A DNA stretch of 64,000 nt from Roseovarius sp. Pro17. GTDB lineage: Bacteria > Pseudomonadota > Alphaproteobacteria > Rhodobacterales > Rhodobacteraceae. The translations under genes were made by a program, and so were the position numbers. This document shows positions 52,682 through 61,021 of the stretch, piece after piece. The notes under the pieces are model-generated. The model was not told where the DNA came from and did no database searches. It worked only from the letters and a program-made list of their open reading frames with translations. Each line of letters opens with the position of its first letter. Position 1 is the first letter of the stretch. The stretch is taken from NCBI RefSeq assembly GCF_035599575.1, contig NZ_CP141179.1, forward strand, positions 2,294,001-2,358,000, read 5' to 3'.

Positions 52682-53613
52682 AGCAAGACGCGCCGCTGCT
52701 AAAGGACATCGCCGACGGCCCGGACGGTGGGCGCGCTTTTTGGCAGGATGCGCAGGATGGCGTGCGCGTACGCATCGGCCACTGGCCCGCTGCTAAGACC
52801 CGAGGGACCGTTCTGCTGTTGCCGGGTCGCACTGAATATATCGAAAAATATGGCCTGACTGCGCGTGATCTGGTGCAGCTCGGCTACGGCACATTAACTA
52901 TCGACTGGCGCGGTCAGGGGCTTTCGGACCGGATACTGGTCGACGTGCTACCGGGCCACGTCGGTCGTTTTCACGACTATCAGACCGATCTGGATGCCAT
53001 GTTGCAACTCGCCGCAGCGCTGGATCTGCCGCGGCCTTGGCACATGCTGGCGCATTCCATGGGGGGCGCCATCGGATTGCGCGGCGCTCTGCGCGGCCTG
53101 CCTTTCGCCACCTGCGCGTTTACCGCGCCAATGTGGGGCATCGCCATAAAACCAACGCTGCGCCCGGTGGCGTGGTTGCTAAGCTGGGCCAGCCGCCAGA
53201 TCGGATTGGGGCACCTATATGCGCCGGGCGCGACGCGCGACAGCTATGTGCTGAGCGAGCCGTTCGAGACGAACGCATTGACGCGAGATCGCGAGATGCA
53301 CGCCTACATGGTCACACAATTGCAAGCGCATCCCGAGCTGGCCCTCGGCGGGCCTAGCCTGCACTGGCTGTTCGAGGCGCTGCGCGAATGCCGCACCCTC
53401 GCCAGCCTGCCATCGCCGGACCTGCCCAGCCTGACCTTTCTCGGCAGCCAAGAAGAGATCGTCGACATCGCGCGAATCGACTCACGGATCGCGCGATGGC
53501 CCGGTGCGCGGCTGGAAAAGGTCGAGGGCGCTCGGCACGAGCTTTTGATGGAAACCCCCGCGACGCGCGCCAATGTCATGCGCCAGTTGGCCGCATTTTG
53601 GGACGCTCATTAA
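52678..53613 (+). CDS. Alpha/beta hydrolase (lysophospholipase/monoacylglycerol lipase-like)
   Basis: 311 residues, starting at a TTG that overlaps the SCP2 stop (TTGA). The fold is shown by GTVLLLPGRTEYIEKYG with the oxyanion region, IDWRGQGLSD, the nucleophile elbow LAHSMGG, and the late VEGARHELLMETP supplying the catalytic His. This is the PldB/Hydrolase_4 pattern. Pairing with SCP2 suggests a lipid ester substrate. No signal peptide; probably cytoplasmic. Confidence 0.88.
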   Translation: MKQDAPLLKDIADGPDGGRAFWQDAQDGVRVRIGHWPAAKTRGTVLLLPGRTEYIEKYGLTARDLVQLGYGTLTIDWRGQGLSDRILVDVLPGHVGRFHDYQTDLDAMLQLAAALDLPRPWHMLAHSMGGAIGLRGALRGLPFATCAFTAPMWGIAIKPTLRPVAWLLSWASRQIGLGHLYAPGATRDSYVLSEPFETNALTRDREMHAYMVTQLQAHPELALGGPSLHWLFEALRECRTLASLPSPDLPSLTFLGSQEEIVDIARIDSRIARWPGARLEKVEGARHELLMETPATRANVMRQLAAFWDAH

Positions 53614-53616
53614 CGG

Positions 53617-54447
53617 CTAGCCGTCCTGCCGCACCTCCTGCCGCTGCATGCCGAGGCCGCTGATGGACAGCGTCATCACATCGCCCTCACGCAGAAAGCG
53701 CGGCGGCTTCATCGCCATGCCGACGCCCGGCGGGGTGCCGGTTGCGATGATATCGCCGGGATGCAGGGTCATCATCTGGCTTAGATACGCGACCAGATGT
53801 GCCACGCCAAAGATCATCGAGGCGGTGCTGCCGCGCTGCGCAGGCTGACCATCGAGGTCCAGCATCAGATCCAGCGCCTGAACATCGCCTACCTCGTCCG
53901 GCGTGACCAGCCAAGGGCCGATCGGGCCAAAACTGTCGCAACTCTTGCCCTTGGTCCATTGCCCGCCCCGCTCGGTCTGAAAGGCGCGTTCGGACACGTC
54001 GTTGACGATCGTGTAGCCCGCCACGTAATCCAGCGCATCCGCTTCGCTGACATATTTGGCGCGGCGGCCGATAACGACGCCCAGCTCCACCTCCCAATCG
54101 GATTTCTGCGATCCACGCGGCAAATAAACCGGATCGTTTGGCCCTGTGATCGAGGATGTCGCCTTCATGAACACGATCGGCTCGTTTGGCGGGTCCAGCC
54201 CGACCTCAGCGGCGTGATCGTGGTAGTTCAATCCGATCCCGATCAACTTGCCCACTTGCCCCACCGGCGTGCCAAGGCGCGGTGCGCCCGCCACCTTTGG
54301 CAGCGTCTCGGGATCGATATCCGGCAGCGTCGCCAATACGTCGCCCGCGATATCATCCACGACCTCGGACAAATCGCGCAGCACGCCCGCGCTATCCAGA
54401 ACGCCGGGCCGCTCGGACCCCGCCTCACCATATCGCACAAATCTCAT
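53617..54447 (-). CDS. Fumarylacetoacetate hydrolase (FAH) family protein
   Basis: 276 residues. A short N-terminal domain (MRFVRYGEAGSERPGVLD) precedes the FAH barrel with GIGLNYHDHAAEVG, IVFMKATSSITGPNDPVYL, DWEVELGVVIGRRAKYV with metal-binding Glu, YTIVNDVSERAFQ, and the end GDIIATGTPPGVGMAM. Length and layout match ureidoglycolate lyase and 2-hydroxyhepta-2,4-diene-1,7-dioate isomerase-type members, but the substrate cannot be fixed. It is convergent with the hydrolase gene and divergent from the exonuclease gene. Confidence 0.9.
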   Translation of the reverse strand: MRFVRYGEAGSERPGVLDSAGVLRDLSEVVDDIAGDVLATLPDIDPETLPKVAGAPRLGTPVGQVGKLIGIGLNYHDHAAEVGLDPPNEPIVFMKATSSITGPNDPVYLPRGSQKSDWEVELGVVIGRRAKYVSEADALDYVAGYTIVNDVSERAFQTERGGQWTKGKSCDSFGPIGPWLVTPDEVGDVQALDLMLDLDGQPAQRGSTASMIFGVAHLVAYLSQMMTLHPGDIIATGTPPGVGMAMKPPRFLREGDVMTLSISGLGMQRQEVRQDG

Positions 54448-54542
54448 CGCAGTTCCCTCGCTTTTGCCAGAAACAGCCTACCTGCATCGGCTGCGCACAC
54501 AAGGGGCTGGTCAGGCTGCATACGCGACCTATCCTTGACTTT

Positions 54543-55559
54543 ATGGTCCTTCAGTTCAAACCCCAGGGCATCTACTGCCCCGCAGGCGATTTCTACGTCG
54601 ATCCGTGGCGACCCGTGGACCGCGCGCTGATCACCCATGGCCACGCCGATCACGCGCGTCCGGGGCATCGGCAATACCTTGCCACCGATATCGCGGGGCC
54701 GGTCATGCGGCATCGCTTGGGCCAGATTGATCTCGATTCGATAAAATATGGTGAAGATCGCCGGATCGGCGGCGCGAACGTGTCGTTTCACCCTGCAGGT
54801 CATATCCCCGGTTCGGCCCAAGTCAGGATCGAAGTGGGCGGTGAGGTCTGGGTGGTGTCGGGCGATTACAAGACAACGCCAGACGCCCTGTCGACCCAGT
54901 TCGAACCGGTGAAATGTCATAGCTTTATCACCGAATGCACCTTTGGCCTGCCTGTCTTTAAATGGCCGGACGAAGGCGACGCCGCCCGCCAGATCAACGA
55001 CTGGTGGGCAGGCAATGCTGCGGAGGGCCGGTTTAGCCTGCTGGGCGCCTATTCGCTGGGCAAGGCGCAGCGCGTCATGTCGCTGCTGAACCCCGACATC
55101 GGACCGATCCTGACCCATGGCGCAGTGGAGAATACGAATGAAATATTGCGCGGCCAAGGCTTTGATCTGCCCCGCACGATTCACGTCACACCCGACCTCA
55201 ACCCCAAGGATCATCCCGGCGCCATGGTCATCGCGCCGCCCGGCGCGCTTGGCAGCGAATGGGCGCGGCGGTTTCGCCCGGCGGCGACCGGATTCGCCAG
55301 TGGCTGGATGCGGATGCGGGGCGTGCGCAGACGCCGCGCGGTCGATCGCGGGTTCGTCGTCTCGGACCATGCAGACTGGGCTGGCCTGAACGGTGCGATC
55401 AAGGCCACTGGTGCAGAAAATTTATACGCAACACATGGTTACACAGACATCTTCGCGCGATGGTTGAAGAGTGAAGGCTATAATGCCGAGGCGCTCACAA
55501 CCGAGTTCGCTGGTGAGTCGCTGGAGGGCGAGTCACTAGACGCGGAGGGGGCTGAATGA
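54543..55559 (+). CDS. Ligase-associated DNA exonuclease (metallo-beta-lactamase/beta-CASP fold)
   Basis: 338 residues. The metal-binding HxHxDH motif is THGHADHARPGH, followed by FHPAGHIPGSAQVRIEV, WVVSGDYKT, and the C-terminal VVSDHADWAGL. In known clusters this exonuclease travels with an ATP-dependent DNA ligase, a DEXH helicase and a phosphoesterase in a presumed repair set. Here only exonuclease and ligase are adjacent, coupled by a 4-bp ATGA overlap. I start at MVLQFKPQGIYCP; the longer frame reads through the FAH region. Confidence 0.92.
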   Translation: MVLQFKPQGIYCPAGDFYVDPWRPVDRALITHGHADHARPGHRQYLATDIAGPVMRHRLGQIDLDSIKYGEDRRIGGANVSFHPAGHIPGSAQVRIEVGGEVWVVSGDYKTTPDALSTQFEPVKCHSFITECTFGLPVFKWPDEGDAARQINDWWAGNAAEGRFSLLGAYSLGKAQRVMSLLNPDIGPILTHGAVENTNEILRGQGFDLPRTIHVTPDLNPKDHPGAMVIAPPGALGSEWARRFRPAATGFASGWMRMRGVRRRRAVDRGFVVSDHADWAGLNGAIKATGAENLYATHGYTDIFARWLKSEGYNAEALTTEFAGESLEGESLDAEGAE

Positions 55560-57151
55560 AACGGTTTACCACGCTCTACGCCACCATTGATCAGACCACC
55601 AAAACCAACACCAAGGTCGCGGCCCTTGCCACCTATTTCAAAGACGCCCCCGAGGCGGATCGCCTCTGGACCATCGCATTGTTTTCGGGCCGCCGCCCGC
55701 GCCGTGCCATCACCACGACAAAGCTGCGCGAATGGGCGGCGGAGCGTGCGGCCATCCCCCTGTGGCTCTTTGAAGAGAGCTATCCCATCGTCGGCGATCT
55801 GGCCGAAACGATCGCGCTTGTCCTGCCGCCACCCACGCGGCGGCAGAATCGCAGCCTAACCGACTGGATCGCCTATCTGCGCGGCCTAGATGGCGCCGAT
55901 GAGGGCGCGCGCAAATCCGCCGTTCTGGACGCATGGGACCAAATGGACACGGCCGAGCGGTTAGTCTTTAACAAGCTGCTGACAGGTGGCTTTCGTGTCG
56001 GAATCAGCCGCAAGCTGATGACGCGCGCACTGTCTCAGGCGACCGGCCATGACGAGGCGGAACTGGCGCATCGCCTGATGGGCAACTGGACGCCGGACAG
56101 CACGACTTACACCCAGCTGATCGAGGCACCCGACCCCGAGGCGGCGCAATCACGGCCCTATCCGTTCTGCCTGGCCTACGGGCTGGATGGCGAAACCCCG
56201 GACAATCTGGGAGCCCCTCAAAACTGGCTCGCAGAGTGGAAATGGGATGGCATTCGCGGGCAGTTGATCGCTCGTGGCGGGGCGCATTTCGTCTGGTCGC
56301 GCGGCGAAGAACTGATGACCGACCGCTTTCCTGAATTTACTCGTTCAGCGGATTTTCTGCCCCCCGGCACCGTGCTGGATGGAGAGATCGTGGCGTGGGA
56401 CGGCGCGGCGCCCCTGCCCTTCAACGATCTGCAAAAGCGAATCGGGCGCAAGACGGTCCCCAAGACCTTGCTAAAAAGCGCCCCGGTGATCCTGCTGGCC
56501 TACGACCTGCTGGAACAGGACGGCGCAGACCTGCGCGCCCTGCCCTTTGCCGAGCGGCGCGCCCGGCTGGATGCGCTGGTGGGTGCGCTGCCCCCGGATG
56601 CGCCTGTCCACCCCTCACCGCTTATCGCGTTTGATAGCTGGGACAGCCTCGCCCAGACCCGCAGTGCCGCCCGCGAAAGCCGCGCCGAGGGCCTAATGCT
56701 GAAATCTGCTGCCAGCCCCTATCACGCGGGCCGCAAAAAGGGCGATTGGTGGAAATGGAAGCTGGATCCGCTGACCATCGATGCCGTGATGATCTATGCA
56801 CAGCAGGGATCGGGGCGGCGCGCGAACCTGTTCACGGATTTTACCTTTGCCGTTTGGAGCGGCAATGATCTGGTGCCCTTCACCAAGGCATATTCAGGCA
56901 TGACCGACGATGAATTCCGCAAGATTACCGCGTGGGTGCGCCGTAACACGCTTCAGCGCTTTGGCCCCGTGCGGCAGGTCAAGCCCGAGCATGTGTTCGA
57001 GATCGCGTTCGAGGGCATCGCGCCCTCGCCGCGCCATAAATCCGGCGTCGCGCTGCGCTTTCCCCGCATGAAGCGCTGGCGCCATGACAAGCCGCTACAA
57101 GAAGCCAACAGCCTAGATGATCTGCACGAAATGCTGCGCCAATACGGCTGA
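55556..57151 (+). CDS. ATP-dependent DNA ligase
   Basis: 531 residues. An N-terminal all-helical DNA-binding domain (about 1-200) precedes the adenylation domain with active-site Lys229 in EWKWDGIRGQ (motif I KxDG), LDGEIVAWDG (motif III), SRAEGLMLKSAASPYHAG (motif IV) and WWKWKLDPLTIDAVMI (motif V), then the OB fold. It joins nicks in duplex DNA and works alongside the co-translated exonuclease. Distinct from NAD-dependent LigA, which is not in the window. Confidence 0.95.
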   Translation: MKRFTTLYATIDQTTKTNTKVAALATYFKDAPEADRLWTIALFSGRRPRRAITTTKLREWAAERAAIPLWLFEESYPIVGDLAETIALVLPPPTRRQNRSLTDWIAYLRGLDGADEGARKSAVLDAWDQMDTAERLVFNKLLTGGFRVGISRKLMTRALSQATGHDEAELAHRLMGNWTPDSTTYTQLIEAPDPEAAQSRPYPFCLAYGLDGETPDNLGAPQNWLAEWKWDGIRGQLIARGGAHFVWSRGEELMTDRFPEFTRSADFLPPGTVLDGEIVAWDGAAPLPFNDLQKRIGRKTVPKTLLKSAPVILLAYDLLEQDGADLRALPFAERRARLDALVGALPPDAPVHPSPLIAFDSWDSLAQTRSAARESRAEGLMLKSAASPYHAGRKKGDWWKWKLDPLTIDAVMIYAQQGSGRRANLFTDFTFAVWSGNDLVPFTKAYSGMTDDEFRKITAWVRRNTLQRFGPVRQVKPEHVFEIAFEGIAPSPRHKSGVALRFPRMKRWRHDKPLQEANSLDDLHEMLRQYG

Positions 57152-57224
57152 AACCTCCGCCACCCTTGAGCGTGCGCCGCGCTCCGCCTATGTCAGGTGC
57201 AACGCATTTTAAGGAGCCTTTCGT

Positions 57225-59045
57225 ATGATCCACCTGCCCCAGCCCGCCCATGACGCCAACGCCAATGCAAAGGGGGGCGATCTGGGCAAGCTGCCGGAAT
57301 GGGATCTGAGCGATCTCTACACTGCAACGGACGCGCCTGAGCTAAGCCGTGATATGGATTGGCTGGAGGGCGAATGTGCCGCCTTTGCCGCCGATTATGA
57401 GGGCAAACTGGACACTCTGGACGCCGCTGGCCTGCTGAAATGCATCCACCGCAACGAGGCCATCAGCAACATTGCCGGGCGCATCATGTCCTACGCGGGC
57501 CTGCGCTATTACCAGCTGACAACTGATCCCGCGCGGACAAAATTCCTGTCCGATTGTCAGGAAAAGATCACGACTTTCACGACGCCACTGGTGTTTTTCA
57601 CGCTCGAATTGAACCGGCTTGAAGATGACCATCTGACCAAGTTGCTGGGTCAGAACGCCGATTTGGCCCGTTACAAGCCTGTGCTGGACCGCATCCGCGC
57701 GATGAAACCGTACCAGCTATCCGACGAGTTGGAGAAATTCCTGCACGACATGGGTGTGGTCGGGGACGCTTGGGAGCGGCTCTTTGACGAAACGATTGCA
57801 GGCCTTACCTTTAACGTCGACGGCGAAGAGCTGAGCATTGAGGGCACGCTGAACCTGCTGACCGAGCAGGACCGCAGCAAACGCGAGGCGGCCAGCCGTG
57901 AGTTGGCCCGTGTCTTTGGCGCGAATATCCGCACGTTCAGCCGCGTTCACAACACTGCGGCCAAGGAAAAAGAGGTCATCGACCGCTGGCGCGGGATGCC
58001 CACGGCCCAGACTGGCAGGCACCTCAGTAACGATGTCGAACCCGAGGTCGTCGAGGCGTTGCGCGATGCCGTCGTCGCAGCCTACCCCAAGCTGAGCCAC
58101 CGCTATTACGAGTTAAAGCGTAAATGGCTGGGGCTGGATCGCATGCAGGTCTGGGACCGCAACGCGCCGCTCCCGATGGAGGAAACCCGGGTCGTCAATT
58201 GGGGCGAGGCGCGCGACACGGTGATGAACGCCTACACCGCGTTTGACCCCAGAATGGGCGAGATCGCACAGCCGTTTTTCGATAAGGGTTGGATCGACGC
58301 GGGCGTCAAGCAGGGCAAGGCCCCCGGTGCATTTGCGCACCCCACGGTGACGAACGTGCATCCCTACGTGATGCTGAACTATCTCGGAAAACCGCGCGAC
58401 GTGATGACGCTGGCACATGAGCTGGGCCACGGTGTGCATCAGGTGCTGGCGGCGGATCAGGGCGAGCTGTTGTCATCGACGCCGCTGACACTGGCCGAAA
58501 CCGCGTCCGTATTCGGCGAGATGTTGACGTTCCGCCGCATGCTGGAAGGCGCTAAAACCGACGCCGAACGCAAGGTGATGCTGGCGGGCAAGGTCGAGGA
58601 CATGATCAACACGGTCGTGCGTCAGATCGCCTTTTACGATTTTGAATGCAAGCTGCACGCGGCCCGCCGCGAAGGCGAGCTGACACCGGACGATATCAAC
58701 GCGCTCTGGATGTCCGTGCAGGGCGAATCGCTGGGCCCGGCCTTTGACTTTGTGGACGGCTACGAGACGTTCTGGGCCTATGTGCCCCACTTCGTCCACT
58801 CGCCCTTCTACGTCTATGCCTATGCGTTCGGCGACGGCCTCGTGAACGCGCTCTATGCGGTCTATGAGGAAAATCCCGAGGGGTTTCAGGACAAGTATTT
58901 CGACATGCTGAAGGCAGGCGGGTCCAAGCATCATTCCGAGTTGCTGAAGCCATTCGGCCTCGACGCAAGCGATCCAAAATTCTGGGATAAGGGCCTGAAC
59001 ATGATCTCGGGCATGATTGACGAGTTGGAGGCGATGGAGGACTGA
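57225..59045 (+). CDS. pepF: M3-family oligoendopeptidase (PepF type)
   Basis: 606 residues, zinc metallopeptidase cutting short peptides in the cytoplasm. The zinc motif is HELGH (His398, Glu399, His402) in TLAHELGHGVHQVLA, and the third ligand Glu is in LAETASVFGEML. The C-terminal GDGLVNALYAVYEENPEGF is typical of the PepF/M3B group. AAGGAG stands 9 bp before the ATG. It is a stand-alone gene after the ligase. The following gap 59046-59259 shows nothing coding. Confidence 0.95.
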   Translation: MIHLPQPAHDANANAKGGDLGKLPEWDLSDLYTATDAPELSRDMDWLEGECAAFAADYEGKLDTLDAAGLLKCIHRNEAISNIAGRIMSYAGLRYYQLTTDPARTKFLSDCQEKITTFTTPLVFFTLELNRLEDDHLTKLLGQNADLARYKPVLDRIRAMKPYQLSDELEKFLHDMGVVGDAWERLFDETIAGLTFNVDGEELSIEGTLNLLTEQDRSKREAASRELARVFGANIRTFSRVHNTAAKEKEVIDRWRGMPTAQTGRHLSNDVEPEVVEALRDAVVAAYPKLSHRYYELKRKWLGLDRMQVWDRNAPLPMEETRVVNWGEARDTVMNAYTAFDPRMGEIAQPFFDKGWIDAGVKQGKAPGAFAHPTVTNVHPYVMLNYLGKPRDVMTLAHELGHGVHQVLAADQGELLSSTPLTLAETASVFGEMLTFRRMLEGAKTDAERKVMLAGKVEDMINTVVRQIAFYDFECKLHAARREGELTPDDINALWMSVQGESLGPAFDFVDGYETFWAYVPHFVHSPFYVYAYAFGDGLVNALYAVYEENPEGFQDKYFDMLKAGGSKHHSELLKPFGLDASDPKFWDKGLNMISGMIDELEAMED

Positions 59046-59259
59046 GCCCAAGCGCCTCCTGCACATGCCGTAAGAGATGAGGCGCTATCAACGCCGCAAA
59101 CCCCGCGTGGTCCATTCGACGACCTTGCGTAGCAGGTTGCGCGCGGTTTGCAGGCGGCGAGGCGCGGGCGTTGTCGGGCCATCGGCCAAATGTCGCCGGT
59201 CGGCTTGCGCTGCCACGTATCTCGCCTATCTTTAGTATTAAGGTATTCGGGGGAAAATC

Positions 59260-59583
59260 ATGCTGCAAACCGTCCGCACCTATATCGGCCACGCGGCCAC
59301 CGGCTTTGCCATCGCTGCGGCGTTGGTTGCGCTGCTGTTCTGGCTCGACACCGGTCAACTGAAGCAGGTTGTCGCCCTTTCAGGCAGCGTCTGGCTGGCT
59401 GCGGCATTGATGTGGCTGGGCGTTGGCGCGGTGTTCACTTGGGTGCAATCTGCGATCACCAAACGGACCGGTCACGACGACGACGATACCGGTCCACGCG
59501 GTGGAGGCGGCAGGCGCGGCGATCCGCGTGAGGGCGACATGATTCCAATCCGCGCCGAGGCCCCCATACGCCAAAGGCGCTAG
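59260..59583 (+). CDS. Small membrane protein, unknown
   Basis: 107 residues with two predicted membrane helices (ATGFAIAAALVALLFWL and VWLAAALMWLGVGAVFTWVQ) and a hydrophilic C-terminal tail rich in Asp, Gly and Arg (TGHDDDDTGPRGGGGRRGDP). GGGGGA precedes the ATG. No family is recognised. It lies immediately upstream of the structured intergenic region. Confidence 0.7.
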   Translation: MLQTVRTYIGHAATGFAIAAALVALLFWLDTGQLKQVVALSGSVWLAAALMWLGVGAVFTWVQSAITKRTGHDDDDTGPRGGGGRRGDPREGDMIPIRAEAPIRQRR

Positions 59584-59622
59584 TCTTTCCAAACTTCAAA
59601 ATGCGAAAAGTGGCGGGCCCGC

Positions 59623-59816
59623 ACGCAACCGTTTGGTTATCTCATTCCCGAGGACCTGTATGTACAGGTGGGCGCCGGTTAACCGGACCAGGGTCCGGAC
59701 AGAGCCAGCTCCCTCGGAATTGCTTAAGGCCACCGGAATGCAACCGTTCACGAGAAGGGCAGAACCCGCCACTGCTTAACCTAGGTGCGCGCACTGGGTT
59801 CGACAAGGGGTTGCGT
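59623..59816. ncRNA. Candidate structured non-coding RNA (strand uncertain)
   Basis: The 263-bp gap 59584-59846 has no gene but folds unusually well. ACGCAACC (59623-59630) pairs perfectly with GGTTGCGT (59809-59816), closing about 194 nt. Inside, ATTCCCGAGG (59644-59653) pairs with CCTCGGAAT (59712-59720) with one bulged base. That helix encloses the hairpins ACCTGTA-TG-TACAGGT (59654-59669) and CCGGACC-AG-GGTCCGG (59683-59698), giving a multi-way junction. It matches no RNA class I can name with confidence; size suits 6S RNA, but branching does not. Neither strand has a convincing U-tract terminator. Confidence 0.45.
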
Positions 59817-59846
59817 ACGTTCTGCGTTTGTTCATAATTGCACCCT

Positions 59847-60290
59847 ATGCAGGGTAACAGCCCAATTCTCCGTCAGCCCGGTCAGCTATTGGCCCGTGGC
59901 GTTTGCCGCCACCTGGCCGAGCTGAACTTTGCTGCGCTTGAGGAATACGCGCCCGAACGGGGCCGTCGCGTCGACGTCATGGCTTTGGGGCCAAAGGGCG
60001 AGCTGTGGGTGGTTGAGTGTAAATCCAGCCGCGCCGATTTCATGGCCGACAGTAAATGGCAGGGCTATCTTGATTGGGCCGATCGGTTTTTCTGGGCCGT
60101 GGATGCGAATTTTCCGACGGATATCCTGCCCGATCAGACCGGTCTGATCCTAGCCGACAGCTATGGCGCCGAAATAATCCGCATGGCGCCGGAACAGCGC
60201 CTTGCCGGCGCGCGGCGCTCTGCCGTCACGCGAAAATTTGCCCGCGACGCGGCGCGACGATTGCTCGGCTGGCGCGATCCGCAGGTATGA
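59847..60290 (+). CDS. mmcB: MmcB family DNA repair protein
   Basis: 147 residues. The chain is a small PD-(D/E)xK-like nuclease fold: RRVDVMALGPKGELWVVECK gives the Asp and Glu-x-Lys residues, with SSRADFMADSKWQGYLDWAD following. MmcB of Caulobacter is SOS-induced and helps survive DNA damage together with ImuABC. I took ATG 59847; a TTG 9 bases upstream is also possible. No LexA box was recognised upstream. It stands alone. Confidence 0.88.
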   Translation: MQGNSPILRQPGQLLARGVCRHLAELNFAALEEYAPERGRRVDVMALGPKGELWVVECKSSRADFMADSKWQGYLDWADRFFWAVDANFPTDILPDQTGLILADSYGAEIIRMAPEQRLAGARRSAVTRKFARDAARRLLGWRDPQV

Positions 60291-60295
60291 GGGGG

Positions 60296-60478
60296 TCAGG
60301 AGGCGGCAGCGCCCTTGGCGGCAGCAAGGATTTCGGCGGCGATTTCCTCGGCCTCTTCCGGCGAGAAATCCATCGGAATCTCGACGCCCTGCGATTCGAT
60401 GAAAATGCGCACCATGCCTTGATCAGTGGGACCGATCTGCATATTCGCCTCGACGTCGCGTTCGCTGTTGATGCCCAT
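60296..60478 (-). CDS. Small conserved protein (DUF6324-like)
   Basis: 60 residues, acidic: MGINSERDVEANMQIGPTDQ, then MVRIFIESQGVEIPMDFSP and EEAEEIAAEILAAAKGAAAS. AAGGAG 8 bp before the ATG supports this start over the longer frame. The pattern matches a short Rhodobacteraceae family I recall as DUF6324; name uncertain. It ends 5 bp from the convergent mmcB stop. Function unknown. Confidence 0.75.
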   Translation of the reverse strand: MGINSERDVEANMQIGPTDQGMVRIFIESQGVEIPMDFSPEEAEEIAAEILAAAKGAAAS

Positions 60479-60628
60479 GATCCGGCTCCTTTTGCATAAG
60501 GCGACGGGATAGCCCGCCGTGCCCCTGTTGGCAAGGCGCATGCACTATGCGCGCCGCCTGCAAGCACGCCAGTAAACAGGCGTTTTCGGGTTGCAATCGA
60601 AGCCGTCCGGCGCTAAATCGCGATCAGT

Positions 60629-60705
60629 GCCGCCTTAGCTCAGTTGGTTAGAGCGCTTGATTGTGGATCAAGAGGTCCCTGGTTCGAGACCAGGAGGTGG
60701 TACCA
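60629..60705 (+). tRNA. tRNA-His (GTG), lacking G-1
   Basis: A 77-nt cloverleaf with encoded CCA. Acceptor GCCGCCT pairs with AGGTGGT including G1-T72 and G4-T69 wobbles, discriminator A73; anticodon loop TTGTGGA gives GTG. The base before position 1 is T, not the near-universal G-1, and position 73 is A rather than C. This is the known alphaproteobacterial form, recognised by a matching histidyl-tRNA synthetase. Confidence 0.95.
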
Positions 60706-60709
60706 CCCC

Positions 60710-61021
60710 TCACTCTGACATATCGACGCGGATGATTTGGCGCAGTTGCCCGGTGATCCGATCATAAATCAGAATTTCATCATCTTTGGTGACGACGGCA
60801 TACCAATCCGCGCCTTGGGTAAAGGCCACCGGCGTCGCGTCGCCGGGCAGCGCAATCGCGTCCGGCAAGCTCACATCTGACCCGCGCGCGAAGCGGGTGA
60901 CAAAGAGCGCAACGATCACTATGAACCCGATGATCATGGTCGCCGTCAGCGCCGTGACCAACACGCGCAGATATCGCACCATCGCCGGATCGACCGGCTG
61001 CATCTGGGGATCATCATTCAT
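60710..61021 (-). CDS. Small membrane-anchored protein (DUF6476-like)
   Basis: 103 residues: a charged N-terminus, one membrane helix (YLRVLVTALTATMIIGFIVI plus VALFV), and an outer domain with TPVAFTQGADWYAVVTKDDE then ILIYDRITGQLRQIIRV. The pattern fits the DUF6476 family of Rhodobacteraceae, from memory. Its ATG overlaps the probable start of the divergent pseudouridine synthase gene. Function unknown. Confidence 0.75.
   Translation of the reverse strand: MNDDPQMQPVDPAMVRYLRVLVTALTATMIIGFIVIVALFVTRFARGSDVSLPDAIALPGDATPVAFTQGADWYAVVTKDDEILIYDRITGQLRQIIRVDMSE

Noticed and set aside
59584..59846. Identification of the structured region as tmRNA, RNase P RNA or SRP RNA
   Set aside because: No tag-peptide frame or tRNA-like end, none of the conserved RNase P core segments, and no SRP tetraloop consensus are visible on either strand.
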